Shown: positions 1 through 8,100 of the stretch, in pieces | How the letters are laid out: every line of letters begins with the position of its first letter | How positions within the stretch are numbered: position 1 is the stretch's first letter | Assembly: GCA_947259705.1 (NCBI GenBank) | Contig: CAMYNL010000004.1 | Location: 26,658-90,657, forward strand | DNA length: 64,000 nucleotides | Source of the DNA: an uncultured Gammaproteobacteria bacterium | GTDB lineage: Bacteria; Pseudomonadota; Gammaproteobacteria; Arenicellales; JAANXG01 | Direction: 5' to 3' | The notes under the pieces: generated by a model | The model's database searches: none | What the model saw: the letters and a program-made list of their open reading frames with translations, nothing else | What the model was told of the DNA's origin: nothing | Translations under genes and position numbers: made by a program

Positions 1-260
1 CCCAATCCCAGCAGGATGTAAAGCACGAGGGCACCCATTTTCACCGCCAGCCAGGCCTGCTGCCAGGGATACAGCCCGGTGACCACGACGAGGGTGACGC
101 CGCTGGCGAGCAGCAGGGTGTCGATAATGTGCGGCAGGCTGCGCACCCAGAGCCGGTCGAGTTTGTCCGGCGAATGCCACATCCACCATCCGCGCAGCAC
201 GAACAGTGAGCCGCTGGCGGCAACGCAAAACACGTGCAGCCACTTGGTTGCCGCGTACAT
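1..260 (-). CDS. SirB2-family membrane protein (partial, 3' end outside window)
   Basis: Reading leftwards from an ATG at 260, the frame stays open to the window edge, so only the first ~86 residues are visible. The start MYAATKWLHVFCVAASGS and the segment around HIIDTLLLASG (residues 44-54) resemble the SirB2 family of small integral membrane proteins, whose biochemical role is not established. Three hydrophobic stretches (about 7-23, 45-62 and 70-86) are consistent with inner-membrane helices. The gene starts 4 nt after the stop of the methyltransferase gene upstream, so the two are probably co-transcribed. The C-terminus cannot be checked. Confidence 0.75.
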   Translation of the reverse strand, partial: MYAATKWLHVFCVAASGSLFVLRGWWMWHSPDKLDRLWVRSLPHIIDTLLLASGVTLVVVTGLYPWQQAWLAVKMGALVLYILLGL

Positions 261-264
261 GGAT

Positions 265-831
265 TCACGTTCCGCGCCTGCGGCCGACAAGATAGCTCAG
301 GCTGTCCTGGAGCGTCGGGCCGTCGTTGGACGCCAGGCATTCCAGTGTTGCAAACAGCGACCGCGCCTCGCCCGGCGCCAACAAATAATCGCGCGGAAAG
401 CCGGGTTTTTCGGAGAGAAAGTTCACATTGAAGGTCTCGAAGAAGAGCACCCCACCGGGACGCAGGGCGGCGCAAATGTCACTGCTGATTGATCGATTGA
501 GGTAGCGCATCACCACGATCACGTCGAAGGCGGACACCGGCAGGCGAAAGTAGTCCAAATCCGCCACAACCCGGAAGATCCGCAGGCCCCGGGCGGTGGC
601 GACCCTGCCCGCCATCGTAAGAGCGACGAAGCTGCCGTCAATGAGGAAACTGTCGTAGCCATGCTCGGCCAGGTACAGCCCGTTTTGTCCAACGCCGCAG
701 GCGATGTCGCACGCCCGTCCCGCACCGTTGAGGAGATGCTGATGTTTCAGCAGCAGCGGGTCGGGCTCGAGGTCCGTGTCGGTGGACAGTTCCCGATACT
801 TGCGTTCCCAGCGTTCGAGGTCTTCACGCAT
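265..831 (-). CDS. Class I SAM-dependent methyltransferase
   Basis: A 188-residue protein with a class I methyltransferase core. The SAM-binding motif I reads CDIACGVGQN at residues 41-50, followed by an acidic strand end (FLID) and a late 'LRPGGVLFFETFN' segment typical of the beta4/beta5 region. The family is broad (TehB/UbiE-like size), so the substrate cannot be named. The N-terminus, with its WERKYREL segment, resembles small tellurite-resistance/thiol-type methyltransferases, but this is only a resemblance. It lies immediately upstream of the SirB2-like gene and about 170 nt downstream of moaC on the same strand; the spacer between moaC and this gene shows nothing recognisable. Confidence 0.8.
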   Translation of the reverse strand: MREDLERWERKYRELSTDTDLEPDPLLLKHQHLLNGAGRACDIACGVGQNGLYLAEHGYDSFLIDGSFVALTMAGRVATARGLRIFRVVADLDYFRLPVSAFDVIVVMRYLNRSISSDICAALRPGGVLFFETFNVNFLSEKPGFPRDYLLAPGEARSLFATLECLASNDGPTLQDSLSYLVGRRRGT

Positions 832-1002
832 GAGGGCAGGTTAGGTTGAACGGCGCGTGGTTGCAGAACTTGCGATCCTTGCCTCAGCGGTAACGCGGCG
901 CATGTCAGGCGCAGCTCCATCCCATTTCGGCCCGGCCATGCACTGTCGCGCAACTCCACTTCTGATCGCGGTCCATGACGTCGCGGCTTACCCCGCTGTC
1001 GA

Positions 1003-1479
1003 TCAACTCCGCTTCCAGTGGCCCGACCGGCCGCCTGATTTCTCCAGCAGACATACGTTACAGATGGTCATTCCCCGGTCAACGGCCTTGCACATGTCAT
1101 AGATCGTCAACAGCGCCACCTGCACGGCCGTGAGGGCCTCCATCTCTACGCCGGTCCGGCCCCGGGTCTCGACGCGCGCACGACAGCGGATACTGTTTTG
1201 GTCGGTCTCCGGCTGCAATTCGACCTCGACCCTGGAGATCGCGATCGGATGGCACAGTGGCACCAGGTCGGCCGTGCGCTTGCTGGCCATGATCCCGGCT
1301 ACGCGGGCGATGCCCAGCACGTCGCCCTTCTTGTGCCCACCCTCCGATATCAGTTTCAGGGTCACCGGCTCCATGACGATGCGGCCTTCCGCGATCGCCA
1401 CCCGGTGGGTGACGTCTTTGCTTCCCACGTCTACCATGTGGGCTTCACCGGCGCGGTTGAAATGGGTCAGGTCGCTCAC
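1003..1479 (-). CDS. moaC: Cyclic pyranopterin monophosphate synthase MoaC
   Basis: 158 residues, the usual length for MoaC, which converts the MoaA product (3',8-cyclo-7,8-dihydro-GTP) to cyclic pyranopterin monophosphate in molybdenum cofactor synthesis. Conserved stretches are visible: [12 protein letters not shown] near the N-terminus, the [12 protein letters not shown] substrate-binding segment, and [11 protein letters not shown] carrying the catalytic Asp and Lys. The protein is cytoplasmic and normally hexameric. The start ATG at 1479 lies 13 nt after the S24-domain gene, suggesting one transcript. No other moa gene is in the window, so the rest of the pathway lies elsewhere. Confidence 0.95.
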   Translation of the reverse strand: MSDLTHFNRAGEAHMVDVGSKDVTHRVAIAEGRIVMEPVTLKLISEGGHKKGDVLGIARVAGIMASKRTADLVPLCHPIAISRVEVELQPETDQNSIRCRARVETRGRTGVEMEALTAVQVALLTIYDMCKAVDRGMTICNVCLLEKSGGRSGHWKRS

Positions 1480-1492
1480 TGCTCCGGCAGGC

Positions 1493-1801
1493 TCACAGGT
1501 AACGCTTCCGCTGACGGCCGCGGCCGTTGGATTTGGAGATGATCCGACCCCGGATCGCTTCCACGCCGGTGATCTGGAGATCGGGATACTTTGAGTTCAA
1601 CGGCTTGAGATACCACTTGTTCTCCTCGATGGTCAACTGCCGGAATACGTACTCTCCTTCGTGTTCGGCAACGACATAACAACCGTCGTCAACCAAGACG
1701 CTGGGTTCGATCACGAGCACGTCACCTTCATTGAATTCGGGTTCCATGCTGTCCCCGAGCACTCTCAATGCAAAGGGTTCGCTGCCGGTGCAACCGTTCA
1801 T
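1493..1801 (-). CDS. Stand-alone S24 (LexA/CI-type) peptidase-like domain protein
   Basis: A 102-residue protein consisting only of the S24 catalytic fold found at the C-terminus of LexA, UmuD and CI repressors. [16 protein letters not shown] carries the nucleophile Ser at residue 18. The later strand EYVFRQL aligns with the LexA 'VKRL' and CI 'FKKL' strand that supplies the catalytic Lys, but here the position is Arg54. The end, KPLNSKYP, matches the CI-like core. No DNA-binding domain is fused to it. It lies between an HTH/coiled-coil gene upstream and moaC downstream, all on the minus strand. Because the Lys is replaced, autocleavage is doubtful; it may be a folded but inactive sensor or an interaction domain. 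Confidence 0.8.
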   Translation of the reverse strand: MNGCTGSEPFALRVLGDSMEPEFNEGDVLVIEPSVLVDDGCYVVAEHEGEYVFRQLTIEENKWYLKPLNSKYPDLQITGVEAIRGRIISKSNGRGRQRKRYL

Positions 1802-1834
1802 TGTTCGGTATCTGCCTGGCGATGCGGCGTCAAT

Positions 1835-2275
1835 CTACCAGAGTCCCCGGGTTTTATGAACGAACCAATTGATAATCGTCTGGATGTGTTGTTTGTGTTC
1901 ACTTTTCTGCTGCAGCGACTCGAGCTTGGGGCGCAGCTCAAGGAGGATACTCCTGTAATCGTCCGCCCGTTGACGGTAATAGTCGAGGTCTTTTCTGAGA
2001 TCGTCGACTTGATGCTGCAGTGTCGCCATGCTTGGTTTGCCCCCCCCGCCTTGTGAGTTCGTCTTCTTACGAACCGCGTCCTCCTTAATTTGCGAGACGA
2101 TCTCGACCATGCTGCTGCGGGAGTCCTTTATCTCGGGAAATACGTTGACCAGCGCCGCGTACTCGATCTTGCCCTCGAAAGTCGCGAGTGAACTGTCCGC
2201 TACCAGTCGCTGAATCTCGGCTCTTGATACACCGGCCAGTCTGGCTGCGCGGGAAACATCTATGTATCGATGCAT
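1835..2275 (-). CDS. Small HTH-coiled-coil protein (MerR-like N-terminus), function unknown
   Basis: The frame is open upstream, but the natural start is the ATG at 2275, giving 146 residues beginning MHRYIDVSRAARLAGVSR. Residues ~5-27 look like a MerR/excisionase-type helix-turn-helix (SRAARLAGVSRAEIQRLV), followed by a short strand 'LATFEGKIEYAAL'. A Gly-rich linker (SQGGGGKPS) leads to a charged heptad-like segment at ~85-125, probably a coiled coil. I do not recognise a named family. It is 33 nt upstream of the S24-domain gene, so together the two genes could supply the DNA-binding and S24 parts that are fused in LexA. The upstream 293 nt before the divergent SDR gene contain no other gene that I can support. 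Confidence 0.6.
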   Translation of the reverse strand: MHRYIDVSRAARLAGVSRAEIQRLVADSSLATFEGKIEYAALVNVFPEIKDSRSSMVEIVSQIKEDAVRKKTNSQGGGGKPSMATLQHQVDDLRKDLDYYRQRADDYRSILLELRPKLESLQQKSEHKQHIQTIINWFVHKTRGLW

Positions 2276-2568
2276 GGGCGGTCCGGGCGGGATATGTGGT
2301 GGGGGAGCGCTTGCCAGCACTATATGGATTTGCGGGAGAACTGTCCAGAAACGTCGCCTCGTGGTCGAAGCAGGAGCATTCTGCCCTTCGCTGCCGGCAA
2401 GCATGCGTCATCGGTGTCGACACGCACCGGGTGATGCACGGGAGCCGGGCGGGGGTGTGTCGGTCCCGGGATGACGGGGAGATACGTTGCCGCCGCACGG
2501 CACGCCGGCAGACGGCGGTTTGCGATGCCCCGCCGGAATGGGTGTAGACTCACCGTTGGAGGTGCACA

Positions 2569-3270
2569 CTGTACGATTTTGCGCAGAAGGTTGTGCTGGT
2601 TACAGGCGCAGCGGGCGTCCTTGGGGCGGCAGTAGCCGAATTGTTTTCCAACCGGGGAGCGAGACTGGCCTTGATGGACGTCAACGCCGTCGCGCTGGAT
2701 AAGCGTTATCCGAAAGGGGCGGCACAATCGCTCGCAATTGACCTGACCGACGCTGAGGCAGTCGGCGTCGGGGTCGGGGAGGTGGTATCGCAGCAGGGCC
2801 GTATCGACGTGCTGGTAAACGTCGCCGGCGGGTTCGCCATGGGTCCCCGGGTCCACGAAACGGAGCTGGCGGAGTGGCGACGCATGCTGGACATGAATAC
2901 GACGTCGGTTTTCCTGGCGACACGGGCGGTTCTGCCCCACATGTTGTCGCGCCGCAATGGCAAGATCGTCAACGTCGCGGCCCGCGTTGCTAATGCGGGC
3001 AAAGGACGCATGGCCGCCTACAGCGTCGCGAAGGGCGGCGTAGCGCGCCTCACGGAGAGCCTGGCGGCGGAATATCGTGCCGAAGGCATCAATGTCAATT
3101 GCGTAATGCCCGGGACGCTCGATACCCCCGCCAACCGCAATGACATGCCGGCCGCGGACTTCTCCAGTTGGGTCTCTCCGGCCGCCCTGGCCGAGGTCAT
3201 TGCATTTCTTTGCAGCGACGCCGCCCGGGCCATCCACGGTGCGTCCATACCCGTCTACGGTCTGACCTGA
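2569..3270 (+). CDS. SDR-family oxidoreductase, apparent CTG start
   Basis: A classical short-chain dehydrogenase. The nucleotide-binding motif VTGAAGVLG lies at the N-terminus, NVAGG replaces the usual NNAG, MNTTSVF provides the Asn, and YSVAK provides the active-site Tyr and Lys. The residue 13 positions before the Tyr, normally Ser, is Ala (NVAARVANAG...), so ordinary dehydrogenase chemistry may be impaired. A GTG at 2593 would cut into the first strand. Extending upstream gives LYDFAQKVVLVTG beginning at a CTG at 2569, preceded by a strong GGAGG (2558-2562) at 6-nt spacing, so I take CTG as the start (233 residues). The substrate is unknown. The gene is followed by the efflux operon after about 120 nt. 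Confidence 0.8.
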   Translation: MYDFAQKVVLVTGAAGVLGAAVAELFSNRGARLALMDVNAVALDKRYPKGAAQSLAIDLTDAEAVGVGVGEVVSQQGRIDVLVNVAGGFAMGPRVHETELAEWRRMLDMNTTSVFLATRAVLPHMLSRRNGKIVNVAARVANAGKGRMAAYSVAKGGVARLTESLAAEYRAEGINVNCVMPGTLDTPANRNDMPAADFSSWVSPAALAEVIAFLCSDAARAIHGASIPVYGLT

Positions 3271-3332
3271 GCGGCAGACCGACACGGTGGTCTCGGCAAG
3301 GGCCGGTCCGCCGGAGCCGGGCCCCGGCCAGG

Positions 3333-3388
3333 TTGTGGCGGGGTTTCGACCCCGGTTATAATATTAGCTATTAATAATATACTAAATA
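3333..3388 (+). promoter_or_regulatory. Promoter/operator region of the efflux operon
   Basis: A perfect -10 hexamer TATAAT (3357-3362) is preceded by a poor -35 TTGTGG (3333-3338) at 18-bp spacing. It is followed by a strikingly AT-rich block up to the tolC-like start at 3391. That block contains the palindrome TATTAATA (3369-3376) and the spaced pair TTAG (3364-3367) / CTAA (3382-3385). AT-rich repeats overlapping the start are typical operators of ArsR/TetR-type repressors, but no regulator gene is adjacent. A weak -35 plus operator-like sequence suggests regulated expression; this is inference. Confidence 0.45.
3339..3354 (+). terminator. GC-rich UUCG-loop hairpin after the SDR gene
   Basis: CGGGGT-TTCG-ACCCCG forms a perfect 6-bp stem closed by a UUCG tetraloop, an unusually stable hairpin. 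It sits 69 nt after the SDR stop and just before the AT-rich promoter region of the efflux operon. It lacks a clean U-tract (GTTATAATATT follows), so it may be a weak terminator or simply an element within the promoter spacer. Confidence 0.35.
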
Positions 3389-3390
3389 CC

Positions 3391-4755
3391 ATGACTACCA
3401 TCACTTCGCGGGCACCACTGCTCGCCATGATCCTGCTGTCCCGGGCCGTCATCGCCGACCCGTTGACCCTGGAGCGTGCGGTCCAGTTGACGCTCAGCGA
3501 CAACTTCGACCTGCGGGTGGCGGCGCAGGACACCCAGACGGCGGCGGCCGGCAAGCGCGAGGCGGAAGCGGCGCAGGCACCGCGGCTGGCCCTCGAGTAC
3601 AGCGCCCTTGCCAGCGACAATCCGCTCGACAACTTCGCTGCCTTGCTCAACACACGCAAGGTGACCGCCGAGGATTTCGATCCCGGGTTTCTCAATGATC
3701 CGGGGACCAGCACCTTGTTTGGCGGCGGGGTCGTGCTCGAGTACCCGCTGTACTACGGCCAGCGTTTCGCTGCGCGTATCGAGAGCGCGGAGCGGACGGA
3801 GGCCTCTTCCCAGTGGCGCCTCAAGCGTGCCAGGCAGCTCGCCGTATTCAACACCATCCAGGCCTACTACGCGGCCCAGAGCGCGGAGCGGGGCTTTCGC
3901 ATCGCAACCGACGCGGAACGCGCCGCGCAACAACATGTAAACACGACGACGCGACTGGTGCGCGAGGATCGGACGGTAAGATCCGATCAACTGACGGCGG
4001 AAGTCAATCTGGCGACGTTTCGAAGCCTGCGGGAGCAGACGGCCGGGCGCCTGCGGCGGGCACTCAGCAAGCTGAAACTCGCCATGGGTGCCCCCCAGAC
4101 CCTGGATTTCACTGTGCCGCCCCTGCTGTTAAGCCAGCAGCCACCCCTGGTGGCCAATGTTTCGGTCCATGAAGACCTGGCGCTGGGCCAGCGCCCGGAC
4201 CTGAAATCATTGCGCGAGACGGCGTCCGCCGCGGCTGCCGGGATCGACCTTGCCGAGGCCGCCCACGACCTGCGCGTGGATCTGCGTCTGTCGACGACCT
4301 GGTACGAGGACAACCCGCTGGTCGATCAGAACTCCTGGCGGGTCATGGGGACGCTCAGCAAGGACCTCTACACGGGGCAGCGGATGCGCAGCGCGGTGGA
4401 CCGGGCGCAATCCCAAGCAACCGCGCTGGAACTTCAGATAGAGGCGAATCGGCAGCGTATATTGGGGGAGGTTCGTGACGCCCACGACCGGGTTCAGGAG
4501 GCCGTTGCGCGGCTCGGCATCGCAGCAGGCAACGTGGCTATTGCCAGGCGAAACGTCAAGCTGGTTGAGGATCGCTACGGGCAGGGACGGGCGATCCTGA
4601 TCGAACTGCTGGGTGCCGAGCGCGGTCTGGTGGAGGCACGCAACGAGGAACTCGCCGCCGTCAATGCGATGTTGACCGGCATCACGGCCTTGCGGCTGGC
4701 CGACGGCAGCCTTGATCCTGCCCGGCCCGAGACCTATCGCGGCTTGCAGCCATGA
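3391..4755 (+). CDS. TolC-family outer-membrane efflux protein
   Basis: A 454-residue protein with an N-terminal signal peptide (MTTITSRAPLLAMILLSRAVIA, cleaved near 22) and the two internally duplicated, Ala- and Gln-rich alpha-helical halves of the TolC/OprM fold. LTLERAVQLTLSDNF and the second-half DLALGQRPDLKSLRE are hallmark repeats. It would form the trimeric outer-membrane exit duct of a tripartite pump. It is the first gene of a tightly packed operon: its TGA overlaps the ATG of the small adaptor lipoprotein (ATGA), followed by the RND pump gene. No lipobox is visible, so it is TolC-like rather than OprM-like in anchoring. Transported substrate unknown. Confidence 0.92.
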   Translation: MTTITSRAPLLAMILLSRAVIADPLTLERAVQLTLSDNFDLRVAAQDTQTAAAGKREAEAAQAPRLALEYSALASDNPLDNFAALLNTRKVTAEDFDPGFLNDPGTSTLFGGGVVLEYPLYYGQRFAARIESAERTEASSQWRLKRARQLAVFNTIQAYYAAQSAERGFRIATDAERAAQQHVNTTTRLVREDRTVRSDQLTAEVNLATFRSLREQTAGRLRRALSKLKLAMGAPQTLDFTVPPLLLSQQPPLVANVSVHEDLALGQRPDLKSLRETASAAAAGIDLAEAAHDLRVDLRLSTTWYEDNPLVDQNSWRVMGTLSKDLYTGQRMRSAVDRAQSQATALELQIEANRQRILGEVRDAHDRVQEAVARLGIAAGNVAIARRNVKLVEDRYGQGRAILIELLGAERGLVEARNEELAAVNAMLTGITALRLADGSLDPARPETYRGLQP

Positions 4756-5108
4756 TGGCCACCACCCGCCGCGCACTGCCCTGGGTCGTGGCGGCGCTGG
4801 TCTCCTGCCAGCAGCCGCCCCAACCAACACCGGTCCGGCAGTCCGAGCCGCTGGAACGACCGGTGCGTGACGTCACGGCGGAAATCGACGGCCTGTTGGC
4901 TGTACCGCAAAGCGCGGTCGTTCGGCGAGGGGGGTTGCCCGGTGTGTTCGTCCTGCTTGAAGGCCTGGCCCGGTTTCAGACCATCAGGACTGGGCACCGG
5001 CAAGGCGGGAAGGTGGAGGTCCTGAGTGGTCTGAGCGGTGGCGACGTAGTGGTGACGGGGGACCTCGAAATGGTGCGGGACGGCACTCCTGTCACCGTCA
5101 GGCGCTGA
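4752..5108 (+). CDS. Severely shortened RND adaptor (membrane-fusion) lipoprotein
   Basis: Only 118 residues. The N-terminus MMATTRRALPWVVAALVSC is a lipoprotein signal with lipobox LVSC. After a ~25-residue Pro/charged linker, the rest (LLAVPQSAVVRRGGLPGVF through GDLEMVRDGTPVTV) aligns by eye with the end of the beta-barrel and the membrane-proximal domain of HlyD/AcrA-type adaptors. The lipoyl domain and alpha-helical hairpin, which make up most of a normal ~350-400 residue adaptor, are absent. The reading frame is intact, starts by ATGA overlap with the TolC-family gene and ends 6 nt before the RND gene, so it is likely translated rather than a decaying fragment. It may act as a minimal pump-docking adaptor. 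Confidence 0.8.
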   Translation: MMATTRRALPWVVAALVSCQQPPQPTPVRQSEPLERPVRDVTAEIDGLLAVPQSAVVRRGGLPGVFVLLEGLARFQTIRTGHRQGGKVEVLSGLSGGDVVVTGDLEMVRDGTPVTVRR

Positions 5109-5114
5109 CCGGGC

Positions 5115-8100
5115 ATGGCCGGCAAACACCGCAACGGCGAATCACGGCGATTGAATATCGCCGGCCGCACTGCGCAGTACTTTGTAGACAGCAAGTTGAC
5201 GATATTGCTGGTGATGTTCGCGTTCTTCGCCGGGCTGATGGCTTTCTGGCTGACGCCGCGGGAAGAGAACCCCCAGATCGTGGTGCCCGCGGCCAACATC
5301 ATCGTCGCCAAGCCGGGGGCATCGCCCGAAGAAGTCGAGCAGCTGATCGTCAAGCCGCTGGAGGCGATACTTCAGGGCATGGCCGGCATCGAGCATACCT
5401 ACGGCATCGCCGCTGCGTCGCTGGGTGTGGTCAGCGTCCAGTTCGAGGTGGGGGAGGACAAGGAGGACTCGCTGGTCAAGCTCTACGACCGTATCATGAG
5501 CAATATCGACCGGTTGCCGCCGGGGACCCGCCAACCTCTGGTGAAGCCGGTGGACGTCGATGATGTCCCGATACTGGTCATTTCGCTGGCCTCGGAATCC
5601 CTGGACGACATGGGCCTGCGGCGTATCGCGAACGATCTTCTCGAACGGCTGCGCCGCATCGAGGGTACGTCTCTCTCCTTCGTCCATGGTGGGCGCGCAC
5701 GGCAGATCAACGTCGACCTGGATCTCCAGCGCATGCGCAAGTACAGCGTTACGCTGGCCGACATCAGCCGCATGCTAGAGGCCACCAACGTGGAGATACC
5801 CGCGGGCGAACTGGTCAACCGAAACCTCGAGGTACGGGTGCATGCCGGCGCCTTCCTGCGCAGTGCCCGGGAGGTCGGCGAACTGGTGGTGGCCCTGCAT
5901 CGCCACGAACCGGTGTATCTCAAGGATATAGCGCAAATCCATGACGGGCCGGGGGAGCTGGAGACATTGCACCGCATCGGCTTCGGGCCGGCCCACACCG
6001 GGGAGCGTCCGCAGTCGCTGGAACTGCCCGCGGTGGCGATAGCCATCGCCAAACGACCCGGCAGCAACGCGGTGGCGGTCGCGAACCGGGTGGTGGCGGA
6101 ACTGGAACGCACGCGCAAGAGCGCGGTGCCGGACGGTGTAATCGTCACCGTTACCCGCAATGACGGCGAGCGCGCGAATGACGCGGTTAACACCCTGATG
6201 GAGCATTTGGCGATAGCGGTGGGCACCATCATCCTGTTGCTGGTCCTGTTTCTGGGTTGGCGGGCCGCTGGTGTGATTACCATCACCATCCCGCTGATCT
6301 TGTTCATCACGCTGGCGGTCGGTTTCGCTGCCGGGCAAAGCATCAACCGGATTACCCTGTTTGCGCTGATACTGTCCCTCGGCCTGTTGGTCGACGACTC
6401 TATCGTGGTGATCGAAAACATCTACCGTCACTACTCCCACAGACTGCAAGACCGCTTGCGCGGGGCCGTCACTGCGGTCAACGAAATAGGCAGGCCGACC
6501 AACCTGGCCACGTTCACCGTAATCCTGGCGTTTCTACCCATGCTGTGGGTCACCGGCATGATGGGGCCTTACATGGGTCCCATTCCCTTCAACGTGCCGG
6601 TGGCGATGATCGTCTCGCTGGCCATTGCGTATACGGTTGCGCCCTGGGCGGCCTACCGCTGGCTCCACGTTGGCGAGGAAGCTCACGAACACGGTCCCGG
6701 GCTGCTGGAGCGCTTCTACGGCGCCGTCATGGGCGCATTGTTGCGCCGGCGAGTACTGCGCTATCTGTTCATGCTGTGCGTGCTCGGGCTCATGGGAGCG
6801 GTGCTGGCAATGCCCGCCTACGACTTGGTGCTGTTCAAAATGCTGCCCAAAAACAACACCAATACCTTCAACGTCACCATTGATATGCCTGAGGGCACGG
6901 CGCTGGAGGAAACTGACAGGGTCGCGCGCCGCGTATCCGACGTATTACGTGAGCACGATGCGGTGGAATCCTACGAAACCACCGTCGGCCGATCGGGCAT
7001 TATCGACTTCAACGGCATGCTGCGCGGTAGCACATTCAAACAAGGGTCGCACCTGGCCGAGGTGAGAGTTAATCTGCGCAATAAGCACTTTCGTGAACAA
7101 TCGTCCATCGACATCGTGCTGGGGCTGAGGGACGCCATTGCCCGGGTGGCCGCCGCCACCGGGGCCAACGTAAAGCTGGTCGAAGACCCACCGGGGCCGC
7201 CGGTGCGTGCGACCATCCTCGCCGAGTTGTACGGTCCTGATTATGACGAGCTGCGAAAAATCGCCGGCATGATCGGAAGCGAGGTGTTCGCGCAGACCAC
7301 GGATGTCGTCGATGTGGATGATTCAGTCGGCGATCTGCAGCAGGAGTACCGCATCGTCGTCGACAGGGAAAAGGCGACACTCGCCGGGATCGCGCCGGCC
7401 GATATTACCCGGGCGCTCAGCGCGTTCCTAGACGGCTATGATATCGGAACGGTGCACCTCGAGTTCGAGAAGGAACCGGTGCCAATCCGGTTCCAGATCC
7501 CGACCCACGACCGCCGGGTCCCTGCCGATCTCAATGCGGTTTTCTTCACCACGCCCCAGGGGCGCGTGGTGCCGCTGCAACGCATCGCCAAGGTGGTCCA
7601 GGTGACGGCCCCACGACCGATCCTGCACAAGGACCAGCGGCCGGTGGTTTACGTAACCGGCGAACTCGGCTCCACCAGCCAGGTATACGCAGTGTTGAAG
7701 ATGTGGCGTCATCTGGCCGAAAATCAGCTGCCGAACGGCGTTCGACTTGTCCAGTACTTCATGGGGGATCCCGACGGCGAACGGTACGGCTTGCGCTGGG
7801 ACGGAGAGATGCGCCTGACCCTGGACGTGTTTCGCGATCTGGGCGCGGCCTTCGCGGTCGCGGTGATCCTGATCTACCTGACCCTGGTGGGTTACTACCG
7901 CTCTTTCATGATACCCATGATCGTGATGGGGGCGATACCGTTGACCATCGTCGGCGTGTTCCCCGGCCACGCAGTAATGGGCCAGTATTTCACCGCCACA
8001 TCCATGATTGGCGTTATTGCCCTGGCTGGGATCGTCGTGCGCAACTCGCTGCTGCTTATCGATTTCATCCTGGATTATCGGGCGCAGGGAAACAGCCTGA

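Noticed and set aside
2320-3285. 321-residue open frame on the minus strand opposite the SDR gene
   Set aside because: It covers the SDR gene and its upstream region; composition is Arg/Gly-rich without motifs.
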